Notes: generated by a model not told the origin, from the letters alone. Positions 37,228 through 46,660 are shown, counted from the stretch's first letter. The stretch: 64,000 nucleotides of DNA from Bradyrhizobium manausense (GCF_018130615.1 NZ_JAFCKB010000001.1:124001-188000); one strand, 5' to 3'. Made by a program: numbers and translations.

Positions 37228-38298
37228 ATGCGTAATGCGTTAGGCCTGATGCTGGCCAGTGTCCTCGCGGCGGTCGTGATCGCCGGAGGTTGGTACTTTT
37301 ATTCCTCGCGCGCCGACCAGGGCGCCCCCAAGACAACGGCCGCCCGTGCCGCCGATCCGCTGCCGGCGTCGGCCAAGCTCGCCGCCAAGGACGACGTCGA
37401 GACCACCGCGGCGATCGCCGCCAAGCCGACCGCTGTTGCCGCCGCGCCCGCTCCTGCGCCCGCACCGGCAGTGGTGGCTCCGGTTCAGCAGACGACAACT
37501 TGCACCAATCCGAATGCCTTGGGCGTCTCGCGCGTGGTCGAGATCGACACGACCGGCGGTCCGGGCTTCGGCTTCGAGCAGTTCAAGCAGTTTGATTTTC
37601 TTGCCGACAAGGAGGTCGTGCTGACCTTCGACGACAGTCCCTGGCCGCACAACACGCCGGCCGTGCTGAAGGCCTTGGCCGATGAATGCACCAAGGGCCT
37701 GTTCTTCTCGGTCGGCAAGCACGCCACCTGGCATCCGGAAATCCTGCGCCAGGTTCTGGCTCAGGGCCACACGGTGGGCACGCACACATGGTCGCACCTC
37801 AATCTCAACGGCAAGAAGATGACGGAGCAGCAGGCCAAGGACGAGATCGAGAAGGGTTTCAGCGCGGTGAAATGGGCGCTCGGCACCAATCCGTCACCGT
37901 TCTTCCGCTTCCCGCAGCTTCAGCAAAATCCGGCGCTCGTGAGCTATCTCGGCAGCCGCAACCTCGGAATTTTCTCGACCGACATCGACTCCTTCGACTT
38001 CCGCAAGGAGAACACGCCGGACAAGATCGTCAGCAACGTGATGACCAAGCTCGACAAGCTCGGCAAGGGCATCGTCCTGATGCACGACTTCCAGAAGCGC
38101 ACCGGCGAAGCGCTGCCGACGCTGCTGGCGCGCCTCAAGGCCGGCGGCTACAAGATCGTGCAGATCAAGGCCAAGACGACGTTCGACTCGCTGCCCGAGT
38201 ATGACGAAGCCGTGCTCAAGGAGTTGAAGGTGCCGGCACCCAGCGCAACGAATGCGCGCCCGGTCTCGAGCGTGGTGCAGACGGTCTCGCAGCGCTAA
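37228..38298 (+). CDS. NodB-domain polysaccharide deacetylase, membrane-anchored
   Basis: A 356-residue protein. Residues 5-25 are a signal anchor (LMLASVLAAVVIAGGWYFY), followed by an Ala/Pro-rich linker to about residue 95 and a NodB-type carbohydrate-esterase-4 domain: VVLTFDDSPWPHNTPAVLK (catalytic/metal Asp-Asp), HTVGTHTWSHLNL (metal His-x3-His) and FFRFPQ, DIDSFDF, IVLMHDFQ. It likely deacetylates N-acetylated cell-wall or exopolysaccharide sugars in the periplasm. ATG 37228 follows GGAAAG. It ends at a strong terminator; Crp-like boxes lie upstream. Confidence 0.9.
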   Translation: MRNALGLMLASVLAAVVIAGGWYFYSSRADQGAPKTTAARAADPLPASAKLAAKDDVETTAAIAAKPTAVAAAPAPAPAPAVVAPVQQTTTCTNPNALGVSRVVEIDTTGGPGFGFEQFKQFDFLADKEVVLTFDDSPWPHNTPAVLKALADECTKGLFFSVGKHATWHPEILRQVLAQGHTVGTHTWSHLNLNGKKMTEQQAKDEIEKGFSAVKWALGTNPSPFFRFPQLQQNPALVSYLGSRNLGIFSTDIDSFDFRKENTPDKIVSNVMTKLDKLGKGIVLMHDFQKRTGEALPTLLARLKAGGYKIVQIKAKTTFDSLPEYDEAVLKELKVPAPSATNARPVSSVVQTVSQR

Positions 38299-38321
38299 GC
38301 GCTTTGGTTCTGACAAAACAC

Positions 38322-38348
38322 AATGGCCGGGCTCAGCCCGGCCATTTT
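38322..38348. terminator. Bidirectional intrinsic terminator
   Basis: AATGGCCGGGC (38322-38332) pairs with GCCCGGCCATT (38336-38346) around a TCA loop, followed by TTTTCATTTT. It ends the deacetylase gene and, read on the other strand, the small secreted-protein gene (AAAATGGCCGG... then TTGTGTTTTG). It shares a 10-bp arm with the terminator at 3121-3151. Confidence 0.9.
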
Positions 38349-38373
38349 CATTTTGCGAACGACGTGCGGTCGC

Positions 38374-38733
38374 TTACCAATAGACGCCGTGGCGGTGCAG
38401 CTCGGCGATGATGCGGCCTTCGGTCCAGCGCTTGTGCCTGGGCTTGTCGGCCTTCGCCGTCGTCTTCGGTGCAGGCCTGGTCGTGGCAGGCGCTGACGTC
38501 GTCGTCGCAGCAACTGGCGCGGCAGCCGAAACCGCCGGCGGACGATCGACATATTTCGGCGCGCTGGCCGCCGGTGCGATTTCACTCACCTGGGTCGCTG
38601 CGGTGGTCGGCGCAGCCGCTTGCACCGCGGGAGCCTGCTCATTGGCTGTCGCCAGCGAAAGACTGCGTGAGCCGCCTGCCTGCGCAGAGGCCGAGACCAG
38701 AACCATGGCGGCAACCAGAATGATCTTGCGCAT
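38374..38733 (-). CDS. Small secreted alanine/threonine-rich protein
   Basis: A 119-residue protein with a signal peptide (residues 1-19, VAAMVLVSASAQAG), an Ala/Thr/Pro-rich disordered middle (residues 20-95), and a basic C-terminus KPRHKRWTEGRIIAELHRHGVYW that is the only complex part. No family was recognised. The ATG follows GGGGAG at ten bases. A Crp-like box centres 65 bp before the start codon. Convergent with the deacetylase gene. Envelope-related by location only. Confidence 0.8.
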   Translation of the reverse strand: MRKIILVAAMVLVSASAQAGGSRSLSLATANEQAPAVQAAAPTTAATQVSEIAPAASAPKYVDRPPAVSAAAPVAATTTSAPATTRPAPKTTAKADKPRHKRWTEGRIIAELHRHGVYW

Positions 38734-38790
38734 GTGAGAACTCCCCGTGTTTGCGTGACCGGGACACTACGGGAAAGCCGCGCGAGGTTA

Positions 38791-38806
38791 TGTGAGAGAA
38801 ATCACG
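38791..38806. promoter_or_regulatory. Third Crp-like palindrome
   Basis: TGTGAGAGAAATCACG fits TGTGA-N6-TCAC, with flanks TTA and CGG that also resemble the E. coli Crp consensus. It centres 65 bp upstream of the minus-strand secreted-protein gene (start 38733), a classical activator position. Confidence 0.55.
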
Positions 38807-38924
38807 CGGGGACCGCCGTCTCCGACTTCAGCTCCGCACGGCAAGCGTCGCGCGCGACGCAGGCGCGTCGCAGGTTCAGCGGGCAGAATCTGGGCTGCGG
38901 CGATCGGATGAATTCAGGAGGCGC

Positions 38925-39000
38925 TGGTGCCGCAAGAGGGACTCGAACCCCCGACCCCGTCATTACGAATGACGTGCTCTACCAACTGAGCTATTGCGGC
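38925..39000 (-). tRNA. tRNA-Thr, anticodon CGT
   Basis: A 76-base tRNA on the minus strand including encoded CCA. The acceptor stem is GCCGCAA/TTGCGGC, and the anticodon stem CGTCA/TGACG encloses loop TTCGTAA with anticodon CGT, reading ACG. The T arm is GGGGG-TTCGAGT-CCCTC with one wobble. It lies 99 bases downstream of the hemY stop. A possible weak promoter (TTGCCA-N17-TATCAG) precedes it. No integrase is nearby. Confidence 0.96.
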
Positions 39001-39099
39001 CAACCCTGCCGGGACCCGGCAATGCCGGTCCCGATACGCGCGCTCCTGATATCGGGCATGGCCCGAATTGGCAAGAACAAGCCGGAGGCGAAATAGGCC

Positions 39100-40857
39100 T
39101 CACGCACCCCAGCGGGACCAGAATCCGCGCCAACCGCCGGCCTGGGCCTTTGCCTGGTCCCTGGGCGTGCCGATTTGTTCCGTAAATTCATCGCTTGGAC
39201 CATCGTCATCGATGCCGGGATCGTCCGGCGCGCGGATGATCGGGATGACGGCCTGAATCGGCGCCTGTGCCGGCTTGCCGAGGTCGGCGCGGGTCCGGAA
39301 CACCGGGGTTTCCGCCACCGGCGATGATTCGGCGGCGTCTAGGGTCGCCTTGACCGGCTCGGCGGGCGCCGTCACCGGCTCTTCCTTGGCCACCGGGGGC
39401 GCGTTGTCCTGCGCGGCCGGAGCGGGGGCAGGGGTCGGAGCGGGCGCAGCCACGGCTGGTTCCGCCGGCACCTCGCTCGCCACCGTCACCCGCTTCGGCG
39501 GCGGGGCCGCGAGCATGGCTTCCTCGAACGCCGAGGACTCGATCGTCGTGCCCTTGTCCGAGGGCAGGCTCGCCACCGGCGTCTGCCACTGGAAGGCGTC
39601 GAGCCGGCCGGTGACCGGGGAGACCGGACGCCAGCGGTCGCTGACATAGCCGTCCGCGGTCCAGGCCGGATCGTGACGGGCGCGCACCGCGCGCAAGGTC
39701 CAGGCGCGGGCACGGCCGCCATCGCCGTGCTCGGTGCGCTCGAGCTCGGCCATCAGCAGCGCGACACGCTGGGTGGGATCGTTGACGTAAGGCCCGAGCA
39801 CCTCGCGCGCACGGGCAAACTCGGAGGCATCGATCGCGGCGCGCGCAATCGCGAGCTGGCCCTCGACATGACCAGCCTTGTCCGCAGGCGTTTTCGCCGC
39901 GAGCGTCTCGACCCGCTGCAGGCGCTGCCGGGCGGCATCGCCGAGCTTGACGTGGGCGTAGGCATCCGCCAGATCGGGATGCGGATTGGCGAGCCAGGCA
40001 GCTTCGACCAGCTTCATCGCGCGGCGCACCTGATGCGCCTCGCTCTCGAATTTCGCGGCGAGCACGGCAGCCGGCACCAAGGTCGGCGCGAGCTTGACGG
40101 CTTCCATCACGCTCTCGCGCGCGACGTCACGGTCCATCGTCTCCAATTCCAGCGCGCGCGCAGTCAGCAGCACGCCGCGCTGCCGCCGGTAGGCCGGCTT
40201 GTCGATCAGCCCGGCGGACAGGTTCGAATCCAGGATCGCGAGCGCGCCGCTCCAGTCGCCGCGCGCGCAGCGGAAGCCGAGCACCGCATGCGAGGCCCAG
40301 GTCGAGGACGGCGACAGCTTGATCGCTTCCTCCGCGATCATGACGGCACCGACCGCATCATCAGCGCGCTGCGCCTCGATGAACAGGCCGCGCAGGCCGA
40401 GCAGTCGCGTATCCTCGCGCTCGGCCATGGCGCGGAAGACGCGCTGCGCCTCATCGCGATTGCCGTCGAGCTGCGCCGATTGGGCATGCAACAGCAGCGC
40501 GAGCGGATCATTGGGCGCGTGCCGCCGCGCCGCTTCGGCGTGACGGCGGGCGAGCGCGGTGTCGCCATGGCCGATCGCGAGCAGGCCGTGGGTGATGGCG
40601 TGACGGCCGCGCGCGTGGCGCTTCTCATGACGGCGGCGGCGCATCCGCCCCGGTGCGCGCCAGATCATCGTCAGGATGCTCCAGAGCAACACGATCAGGA
40701 CTGCAAAGATGCCGAGGCAGAGCACGAACACCGGAATGCTCGGCGAGGCCCGGAAACCGCCCCAGGTCAGCACGACATCGCCGGGCTGATCGGCAACCCA
40801 GGCCGCGCCGGCGCCTGCAAGCGCAATCAGAACGAGGAAGAGGACGATGCGAAGCAT
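39100..40857 (-). CDS. hemY: HemY N-terminal-domain protein (TPR-type)
   Basis: A 585-residue protein with two N-terminal membrane spans (residues ~2-20 and ~42-65) in the HemY_N arrangement, then helical repeats (residues ~85-420: HAITHGLLAIGHGDTALARRHAEAARRH) resembling TPRs, and a disordered Ala/Pro-rich C-terminal tail. In many proteobacteria it follows hemD and is linked genetically to haem synthesis, but it is not the oxidase of the same name in Bacillus and its biochemical role is unclear. It is third in hemD-mitofilin-hemY, separated by 48 bases from the mitofilin gene. Confidence 0.92.
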   Translation of the reverse strand: MLRIVLFLVLIALAGAGAAWVADQPGDVVLTWGGFRASPSIPVFVLCLGIFAVLIVLLWSILTMIWRAPGRMRRRRHEKRHARGRHAITHGLLAIGHGDTALARRHAEAARRHAPNDPLALLLHAQSAQLDGNRDEAQRVFRAMAEREDTRLLGLRGLFIEAQRADDAVGAVMIAEEAIKLSPSSTWASHAVLGFRCARGDWSGALAILDSNLSAGLIDKPAYRRQRGVLLTARALELETMDRDVARESVMEAVKLAPTLVPAAVLAAKFESEAHQVRRAMKLVEAAWLANPHPDLADAYAHVKLGDAARQRLQRVETLAAKTPADKAGHVEGQLAIARAAIDASEFARAREVLGPYVNDPTQRVALLMAELERTEHGDGGRARAWTLRAVRARHDPAWTADGYVSDRWRPVSPVTGRLDAFQWQTPVASLPSDKGTTIESSAFEEAMLAAPPPKRVTVASEVPAEPAVAAPAPTPAPAPAAQDNAPPVAKEEPVTAPAEPVKATLDAAESSPVAETPVFRTRADLGKPAQAPIQAVIPIIRAPDDPGIDDDGPSDEFTEQIGTPRDQAKAQAGGWRGFWSRWGA

Positions 40858-40905
40858 AGCGATCCCTATACGCGCGGAATGTTGCGCGAATCTTATTGAG
40901 CAGGC

Positions 40906-42126
40906 TTACTGACCAGGCTTGGCGAGAGCAGCCAGAGCGTCATCGGCAAATTTGCGGGAGGCCGCGAGCGCGGCGTCGCGGGCATCGGCCTTGTCCAGCC
41001 ATGCCTGCGCCGGCGCACGCTCGGTCTCGGGCAGCGTCTTCAGCTCGCGCCGCGCCTCGGCGAAATCGTTGCGCAGCGCCGCAGCCGTGATCCGCGCAAC
41101 GATGGCGCCGCGGTCGTTGCCGACCCCGTCGGTGCGCTCGATGCGGACAAGCTTTGATGCGCCCGCCTGCAGGCGCTCGACGATGCCGGCACCCGCAGCC
41201 GGCGCTTCCGGCGGCGGCGACAGCTTCGGCACGATATTGAGGAGCTCGCGGGTCAACGCGACCGGCGTCGGAATGCCCGACGCCGCAAACCCATCGAGCG
41301 GCTTCAACAGTTCGGGCTTGGCTGCGAACGACCGCGCAGCAGTAAGCTGCGCCTCATAGGGATCGTTATGGCGAAGGGCGACGTCGAGCAGGGTGGCGGC
41401 GACCACAAAGCGCAACGGCTTGTCGTCCATCGCCTTCGCATCGGCGATCTTTTCACCCTGCTGCGCGAGCTCGGCGCGCGCGGTCGTGCTGGCACGCTCG
41501 AGTTGGGAGATGCGGTCGGCGAGCGCGGCGAGGCCGGGTGAGGCCGCCGCGTCGCGCGGCGCGGATTTGGCATCGTTCAATGCGCTCGCGGTCTTGTCGG
41601 ACTGCGCTCGCAAATTGGCGATGTCGCTACGTATTGTGCCGAGGGATTTTTCCAGCGCATCGAGCCGCGTGACGATCGCCGGATCGGCGGCGGGCTTGCC
41701 CGCCTTGGCTTCAACCGCGGCGACGCGACCGGTCAGCGCATCGACCGTCGCACTCGTCACTTGCGGCACGGCCGGCGGAGCCTGCACTGCGGGCCAGCCC
41801 AGCACCCAACCGACCGCGATCACGACCGCGGCAGCGGCAGCACCGGAAAATGGCGCAATGACCCAGGGAGAAATGGCCGAGGACGCAGCGGCGGTCTGCG
41901 TCTCGCTGCGCTCCTGCTCCGCCTGGACGGTCTCGACCTTGGCGTCGTCGGCACCGGCCTGCTCGGATGCCGCCTGCTCGGCCGACGGCGGCGCCTCCGG
42001 CTCACCCGCCACGTCGTGCGGCTGGGTGGAGACTTCGGTCGCCTCGAGGTCGATGGTGGGCGGCGTGCGCTTGGCACGGCTGGACTCGGGGGCCAATCCT
42101 GCGTCTTCAGGCTTGTCGTCGGCCAT
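40906..42126 (-). CDS. Mitofilin/Mic60-family inner-membrane protein
   Basis: A 406-residue protein: a Glu/Ala-rich cytosolic N-terminus, one membrane span at about residues 86-106 (SPWVIAPFSGAAAAAVVIAVGWVLG), a coiled-coil stretch (~130-230: LTGRVAAVEAKAGKPAADPA through ERASTTARAELAQQGEKI) and a mitofilin-type C-terminal domain (RFVVAATLLDVALRHNDPYEAQL, ARITAAALRNDFAEARREL). Alphaproteobacterial Mic60 homologues are typically encoded next to hemD/hemY and are associated with intracytoplasmic membrane shape and cristae junction function in mitochondria. Sits between hemD and hemY with ~50-65-base gaps. Confidence 0.85.
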   Translation of the reverse strand: MADDKPEDAGLAPESSRAKRTPPTIDLEATEVSTQPHDVAGEPEAPPSAEQAASEQAGADDAKVETVQAEQERSETQTAAASSAISPWVIAPFSGAAAAAVVIAVGWVLGWPAVQAPPAVPQVTSATVDALTGRVAAVEAKAGKPAADPAIVTRLDALEKSLGTIRSDIANLRAQSDKTASALNDAKSAPRDAAASPGLAALADRISQLERASTTARAELAQQGEKIADAKAMDDKPLRFVVAATLLDVALRHNDPYEAQLTAARSFAAKPELLKPLDGFAASGIPTPVALTRELLNIVPKLSPPPEAPAAGAGIVERLQAGASKLVRIERTDGVGNDRGAIVARITAAALRNDFAEARRELKTLPETERAPAQAWLDKADARDAALAASRKFADDALAALAKPGQ

Positions 42127-42191
42127 CGTGACGGTTCCTCACACTTGCATACCAGAAACGAGCCCGATTGCCTCGGATTCGGCCCGTCCTC

Positions 42192-42938
42192 TTACGCCAA
42201 ACGGGTGCGCAAAGCACGCTCCAAGGCGTCAAATAAGGCATTTTCGTCCGGGCTCGCGGCCACCAGAACCTGCGACGCGCCGGCGTCGCGCAGCACGCCG
42301 GCGACCGTCTCGGACAGGCAGCATTGCGGAATCGCCAGTGCCGAGATTTCGACGCCTTCGTCCCGCGCCGCATCCAGGAAGGCGCGCGCGCTGCGCCGGG
42401 AGTAGTGCAGCACCGCCGCGATGCCGTGCGCGGCAAAACCTTCGCAGACCTCGCGCGGCAGAAGCTTGACCGGGGCCATGCGATACGTCGTCTGCGTAAC
42501 CACGCTGAACCCTTCCGCGCCGAGCTCGCCGCCGAGATCGCGCGACAGATCCGCGCCCGCAAGATAGAGCAGCGTCGTTTTCTTCTTCAACACCTTGTCG
42601 CGCGCGCTCTGCATCACCTTGTCGCGCAGGGAAGCGGCATCGCCGCCTGCGACGATCACCTTCGTGAAGCCGACCTCACGCGCCACGGCCGCCGTGTGCT
42701 CGCCGACCGCGAATAGTGGCAGCTCCGAGAGGCCAAGGTCCCGCAATTGCGGCGCGACAGCACGGATCGCATTGGCCGATGTGACGATGACGGCGCTGTA
42801 GCCCGCCTCACTCTCGTCATGGAAAGCGACCGGTTCGAACTTGAGCACCGGTGCGAGCAGCACCACGTGACCCCGCGCACGCAGATTTTCCGCCGTCGCC
42901 TCATTGTCGGGATGCGGCCGTGTGACAAGAATGGACAT
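42192..42938 (-). CDS. hemD: Uroporphyrinogen-III synthase
   Basis: A 248-residue enzyme that cyclises hydroxymethylbilane to uroporphyrinogen III for haem, sirohaem and cobalamin. Sequence conservation is low in this family, but MSILVTRPHPDNEATAENL, YSAVIVTSANAIRAVA and FAVGEHTAAVAREVGF are typical, together with position before mitofilin/hemY genes. The frame stays open far upstream (to 44297) but that region is antisense to tsaD; ATG 42938 is the start supported by the family pattern. hemC, often adjacent, is not in the window. Confidence 0.9.
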   Translation of the reverse strand: MSILVTRPHPDNEATAENLRARGHVVLLAPVLKFEPVAFHDESEAGYSAVIVTSANAIRAVAPQLRDLGLSELPLFAVGEHTAAVAREVGFTKVIVAGGDAASLRDKVMQSARDKVLKKKTTLLYLAGADLSRDLGGELGAEGFSVVTQTTYRMAPVKLLPREVCEGFAAHGIAAVLHYSRRSARAFLDAARDEGVEISALAIPQCCLSETVAGVLRDAGASQVLVAASPDENALFDALERALRTRLA

Positions 42939-43088
42939 CGCTTGTGTTCCCGGACCACGTGGCGGCGGCTCATTCGAGGGACGGCGTCGCCTGACGATTG
43001 CGCAAGCCGACCTCGGAATGCTACCGGACGTACCTGAACTCTGCTTTACGGATGAGCGCAAGGGCGCAAATTGGATAACAATTCGCCA

Positions 43089-44162
43089 ATGCTGGTACTG
43101 GGCATCGAGACCACCTGCGACGAGACCGCGGCGGCCGTGATCGAGCGCGCGCCTGACGGGAGCGGCCGGATCCTGTCCAATGTCGTGCGGTCGCAAGTGG
43201 AGGAGCATGCCCGCTTCGGCGGCGTAGTTCCGGAGATCGCCGCACGGGCCCATGTCGACCTGCTCGACGGCATCATCGACCAAGCGATGCGTGATGCCGG
43301 CATCGGCTTCGCCCAGCTCGACGGCGTCGCGGCCGCCGCGGGGCCGGGGCTGATCGGCGGCGTCATCGTCGGGCTCACCACCGCGAAGGCGATCGCGATG
43401 GTGCATGATACGCCGCTGGTCGCGGTCAACCATCTCGAGGCGCATGCGCTGACGCCGCGCCTGACCGACGGGATCGAATTTCCTTACTGCCTGTTCCTCG
43501 CCTCCGGCGGCCACACCCAGATCGTCGCGGTCACCGGCGTCGGTCAATATGCGCGGCTCGGCACCACCGTCGACGACGCGATCGGCGAGGCCTTCGACAA
43601 GGTCGCGAAGATGCTGGGCCTGCCCTATCCCGGCGGCCCGCAGGTCGAGCGCGCGGCAGCGAGCGGCGACGCCACGCGCTTTGCGTTCCCGCGGCCGATG
43701 CAAGGACGCCCCGACGCCAACTTCTCGCTGTCGGGATTGAAGACGGCGGTGCGCACCGAGGCGAGCCGCCTGGCTGAGATCACGCCGCAGGACGTCAACG
43801 ATCTCTGCGCGAGCTTTCAGGCCGCGGTGCTGGATTCGACGGCCGATCGGCTGAGCGTCGGCCTCAAACTTTTCCGCGAACAATTCGGCACTCCGCGTGC
43901 CCTTGTCGCGGCCGGCGGTGTTGCCGCCAATCAGGCGATCCGCGGCGCGCTGTTCGACGTTGCGCGGCAAGCCGGGACGCAGCTGATCATGCCGCCGCCC
44001 GCGCTCTGCACCGACAATGGTGCGATGATCGCCTGGGCCGGCGCCGAACGCCTCGCACTCGGCATCACCGACACGATGGAAGCACAGCCGCGCGCGCGCT
44101 GGCTGCTCGACGCCAACGCGACCGCGCCGGCGGGTTACGGCAAGACGCGGGCGGGATACTAG
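43089..44162 (+). CDS. tsaD: tRNA N6-threonylcarbamoyladenosine transferase TsaD
   Basis: A 357-residue ASKHA-fold enzyme that, with TsaB and TsaE, adds threonylcarbamoyl to A37 of tRNAs reading ANN codons. It starts [18 protein letters not shown], with the metal-binding HLEAHAL motif, [26 protein letters not shown] and [10 protein letters not shown]. The ATG at 43089 matches the usual N-terminus; an in-frame TTG at 43071 would add six residues. It is divergent from hemD and two bases ahead of gpsA. Confidence 0.97.
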   Translation: MLVLGIETTCDETAAAVIERAPDGSGRILSNVVRSQVEEHARFGGVVPEIAARAHVDLLDGIIDQAMRDAGIGFAQLDGVAAAAGPGLIGGVIVGLTTAKAIAMVHDTPLVAVNHLEAHALTPRLTDGIEFPYCLFLASGGHTQIVAVTGVGQYARLGTTVDDAIGEAFDKVAKMLGLPYPGGPQVERAAASGDATRFAFPRPMQGRPDANFSLSGLKTAVRTEASRLAEITPQDVNDLCASFQAAVLDSTADRLSVGLKLFREQFGTPRALVAAGGVAANQAIRGALFDVARQAGTQLIMPPPALCTDNGAMIAWAGAERLALGITDTMEAQPRARWLLDANATAPAGYGKTRAGY

Positions 44163-44164
44163 CA

Positions 44165-45145
44165 ATGGCAGCGTTCCATTCCGTCGCAGTGATCGGGGCC
44201 GGCGCCTGGGGTACGGCGCTGGCGACGGTCGCCGCGCGCGCCGGGCGGAAGGTGACGTTATGGGCGCGCAACGCGGAACATGCGACGCGGATCGCATCGA
44301 CCCGCAACAATCCGCGGCTGCCGGGCGTGCCGCTTACGCCGGAGATCGTGGTCACGAGCGAGCTGACGCTCGCCTCACGTGCCGACATGCTGTTGATCGC
44401 GACGCCGGCGCAGCACCTGCGCGGCGCGGTCAACATGCTGGCCCCGCACATCGCGAAGTCTGTGCCGATCATCGCCTGCGCCAAAGGCATCGAGCACGGC
44501 ACCCACAAATTCATGACCGACGTGATCGCCGAAGCCGCACCCCATGCGCAGCCCGCGATCCTGTCGGGCCCGAGCTTTGCCGACGACGTCGCGCGCGGCC
44601 TGCCGACAGCGGTGACGCTGGCGGCAAAGGACGAGGCCTTGGCGAGCGCGTTGGTACAGGCCCTGGGCTCGGCAACCTTCCGCCCCTATCACACCAGTGA
44701 TGTCCGCGGCGTCGAGATCGGCGGCGCGGCCAAGAACGTGCTCGCGATCGCCGTCGGAATCGCGGTCGGACGCCAGCTCGGCGCTTCCGCCCAGGCTGCG
44801 CTCACCACCCGCGGCTTTGCCGAGCTGACGCGCCTTGGTCGTGCGCTCGGCGCGCGCAGCGAAACGCTCACCGGCCTGTCCGGGCTCGGCGATCTGATCC
44901 TGACCTGTTCGAGCCCGCAATCGCGCAACTTCGCGCTTGGCCTGGCGCTCGGCCGCGGCGAGCAGCCGCCCGCCGGCAAGCTCGCCGAGGGCGAATTCAC
45001 AGCGCCAGTGCTGATCGAACTCGCGACTTCGCAAAACATCGAGATGCCGGTATCAGAAGCGGTCGCGGCGATCCTGTGCGGAAACAGCACGATCGACGCC
45101 GCGATCTCAGGGCTGTTGACGCGCCCCTTCAAGGCAGAGAAATGA
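44165..45145 (+). CDS. gpsA: NAD(P)H-dependent glycerol-3-phosphate dehydrogenase
   Basis: A 326-residue enzyme that reduces dihydroxyacetone phosphate to sn-glycerol 3-phosphate for phospholipid synthesis. The Rossmann motif [20 protein letters not shown] begins at residue 8, and [15 protein letters not shown] has the catalytic Lys; [20 protein letters not shown] is diagnostic. Two bases separate it from tsaD and three from the EVE-domain gene, so the three form one unit. Confidence 0.97.
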   Translation: MAAFHSVAVIGAGAWGTALATVAARAGRKVTLWARNAEHATRIASTRNNPRLPGVPLTPEIVVTSELTLASRADMLLIATPAQHLRGAVNMLAPHIAKSVPIIACAKGIEHGTHKFMTDVIAEAAPHAQPAILSGPSFADDVARGLPTAVTLAAKDEALASALVQALGSATFRPYHTSDVRGVEIGGAAKNVLAIAVGIAVGRQLGASAQAALTTRGFAELTRLGRALGARSETLTGLSGLGDLILTCSSPQSRNFALGLALGRGEQPPAGKLAEGEFTAPVLIELATSQNIEMPVSEAVAAILCGNSTIDAAISGLLTRPFKAEK

Positions 45146-45148
45146 AAA

Positions 45149-45562
45149 ATGGCATACTGGCTGGTGAAATCTGAACCATCGGTGTGGTCCTGGGACCAGC
45201 AGGTCGCGAAAGGCGCCAAGGGCGAGGCCTGGACCGGCGTGCGCAATTACACCGCGCGCATCAATCTCGTGAACATGAAGAAGGGCGACAAGGCGTTCTT
45301 CTATCATTCCAACGAGGGCAAGGAGATCGTCGGCATCGCGGAAGTCATCAAGGAGGCCTATCCGGACCCGACCGACAAGACCGAAAAATTCGTCTGCGTC
45401 GACATCAAGGCCGACAAGCCCCTGAAGACGCCGGTGACGATGGCGGCGATCAAGGCCGAGAAGAAGCTCGCCGACATGGCGCTGGTGAAATATTCGCGCC
45501 TGTCCGTGCAGCCGGTCACGGCAGAGGAATGGAAGCTCGTTTGCAAGATGGGCGGGATTTGA
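45149..45562 (+). CDS. EVE-domain protein
   Basis: A 137-residue protein that is one EVE domain: AYWLVKSEPSVWSWDQQ, WTGVRNYTARINLVNMKKGDKAFFYHSNEG, and IVGIAEVIKEAYPDPT. EVE folds belong to the PUA-like superfamily and bind modified nucleobases in DNA or RNA. The closest named relatives are thymocyte nuclear protein 1 homologues; in bacteria they sit in many contexts, including with tRNA modification or restriction genes. Its coupling to tsaD-gpsA is suggestive of an RNA-linked role, but that is inference. Confidence 0.93.
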   Translation: MAYWLVKSEPSVWSWDQQVAKGAKGEAWTGVRNYTARINLVNMKKGDKAFFYHSNEGKEIVGIAEVIKEAYPDPTDKTEKFVCVDIKADKPLKTPVTMAAIKAEKKLADMALVKYSRLSVQPVTAEEWKLVCKMGGI

Positions 45563-45565
45563 GGG

Positions 45566-46660
45566 CTACGGTAGCCGCGCCTGCGACGCGGGCAGTGTAA
45601 ACACCTCACACGGCGCGGCGATACCTCGCAACGCATGCGATCCGAGTGCGACGAGGGGCATGTCCGTCTCGGCAGCCAGCGCACCCGAGACCAGCACGGT
45701 CCGTCCGAGCGGCTTGCACAGGCCCTCTAGCCGGCTCGCGAGATTGACGGCGGGACCGATCGCCGTGAAGTCCAGCCGGTTGGCAGCGCCGATATTTCCC
45801 CAGAGCATCTCGCCGAGATGAAGCGCAGCACCGAATGCGAGCGGCGGCAGTCCTTGCGCGCCGCGCTCCGCATTGAGATACGCCATCCCGGCTTCGGCGG
45901 CGCCTGCGGCACGCAGAGCGGCATCACAGGCGCGACGCGGCGAGATCTCGACCACCGGAAAGATCGCGAGCACGCCGTCGCCGATGAATTTGAGCACCTC
46001 GCCGCCGAAGGCGTGAACGGCGCCGGCGATGCGATCGAACCAGGCATCGAGCGCGGCAATGACATCCGCCGGCGGGCTTGATTCCGACAAGCTGGTGAAG
46101 CCGCGCAAATCCGCATAGAGCAGCGCGGCCTGGATGGTCTCGCCGAGATCGCGCCGTAACGGCGCCGCCAGCACCCGCTCGGCGCTGCGCTTGCCGAGAT
46201 AGGCCTCCAGCGTCGCCCGCAGCGTGGCGCGTGCAGCGAGCGCGGCGAGCGGTGTCGCGGCAAAGCGCGCGGCCCGACTCAGCTGGTCGATTTCGCCTGA
46301 TGTGAATGGCCGCGGTCCGATCCAGCCAAGCAGTGGCCCATCGCGGCGCCCGACAACATCTTCGTGCACCTCGCCGCCTGCGATGTCACATAGCCAGCGG
46401 CGGCCGGCATCGTTGGGCAAATCGGGCGCCAAACCACCAGGTGCAAAGCCGAGCGCCTCGATCACCCGGCCGTTCTCCGCGCGCCACAACCAGGTCCGCT
46501 TCGCGATCAGCGGATGCGGCACCTCCAATGTCAGGGCGCCTGCCGCAAGCGGCACGCCGTCGGCAAGCAGATGCGCGCCGAGTTCCGCGAGCAGGCGATC
46601 GGCGCCGGGACACTCTGAGGCGGCATCGACAAGCCAGGCGAGGGTCGGAGAAAGTTGCAT
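45566..46660 (-). CDS. Class III adenylate/guanylate cyclase
   Basis: A 364-residue protein with an N-terminal ~180-residue domain of unknown type and a C-terminal class III cyclase domain: LLYADLRGFTSLSESSPPAD with the first metal Asp, KFIGDGVLAIF with the second, and LDFTAIGPAVNLASRLEGL. Both metal sites are present; the nucleotide specificity is uncertain. No membrane span is seen. The start at 46660 (MQLSPTLAWL) fits a cytosolic protein. Convergent with the EVE gene, with only three bases between stop codons. Confidence 0.9.
   Translation of the reverse strand: MQLSPTLAWLVDAASECPGADRLLAELGAHLLADGVPLAAGALTLEVPHPLIAKRTWLWRAENGRVIEALGFAPGGLAPDLPNDAGRRWLCDIAGGEVHEDVVGRRDGPLLGWIGPRPFTSGEIDQLSRAARFAATPLAALAARATLRATLEAYLGKRSAERVLAAPLRRDLGETIQAALLYADLRGFTSLSESSPPADVIAALDAWFDRIAGAVHAFGGEVLKFIGDGVLAIFPVVEISPRRACDAALRAAGAAEAGMAYLNAERGAQGLPPLAFGAALHLGEMLWGNIGAANRLDFTAIGPAVNLASRLEGLCKPLGRTVLVSGALAAETDMPLVALGSHALRGIAAPCEVFTLPASQARLP

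Noticed and set aside
43073-43083. GGATAACAATT, identical to half of the lac operator, before tsaD
   Set aside because: A chance 11-base match; no LacI-family gene or second half-site is present.
42939-44297. Upstream extension of the hemD frame to 701 codons
   Set aside because: The extension is antisense to tsaD, and HemD similarity starts exactly at ATG 42938.
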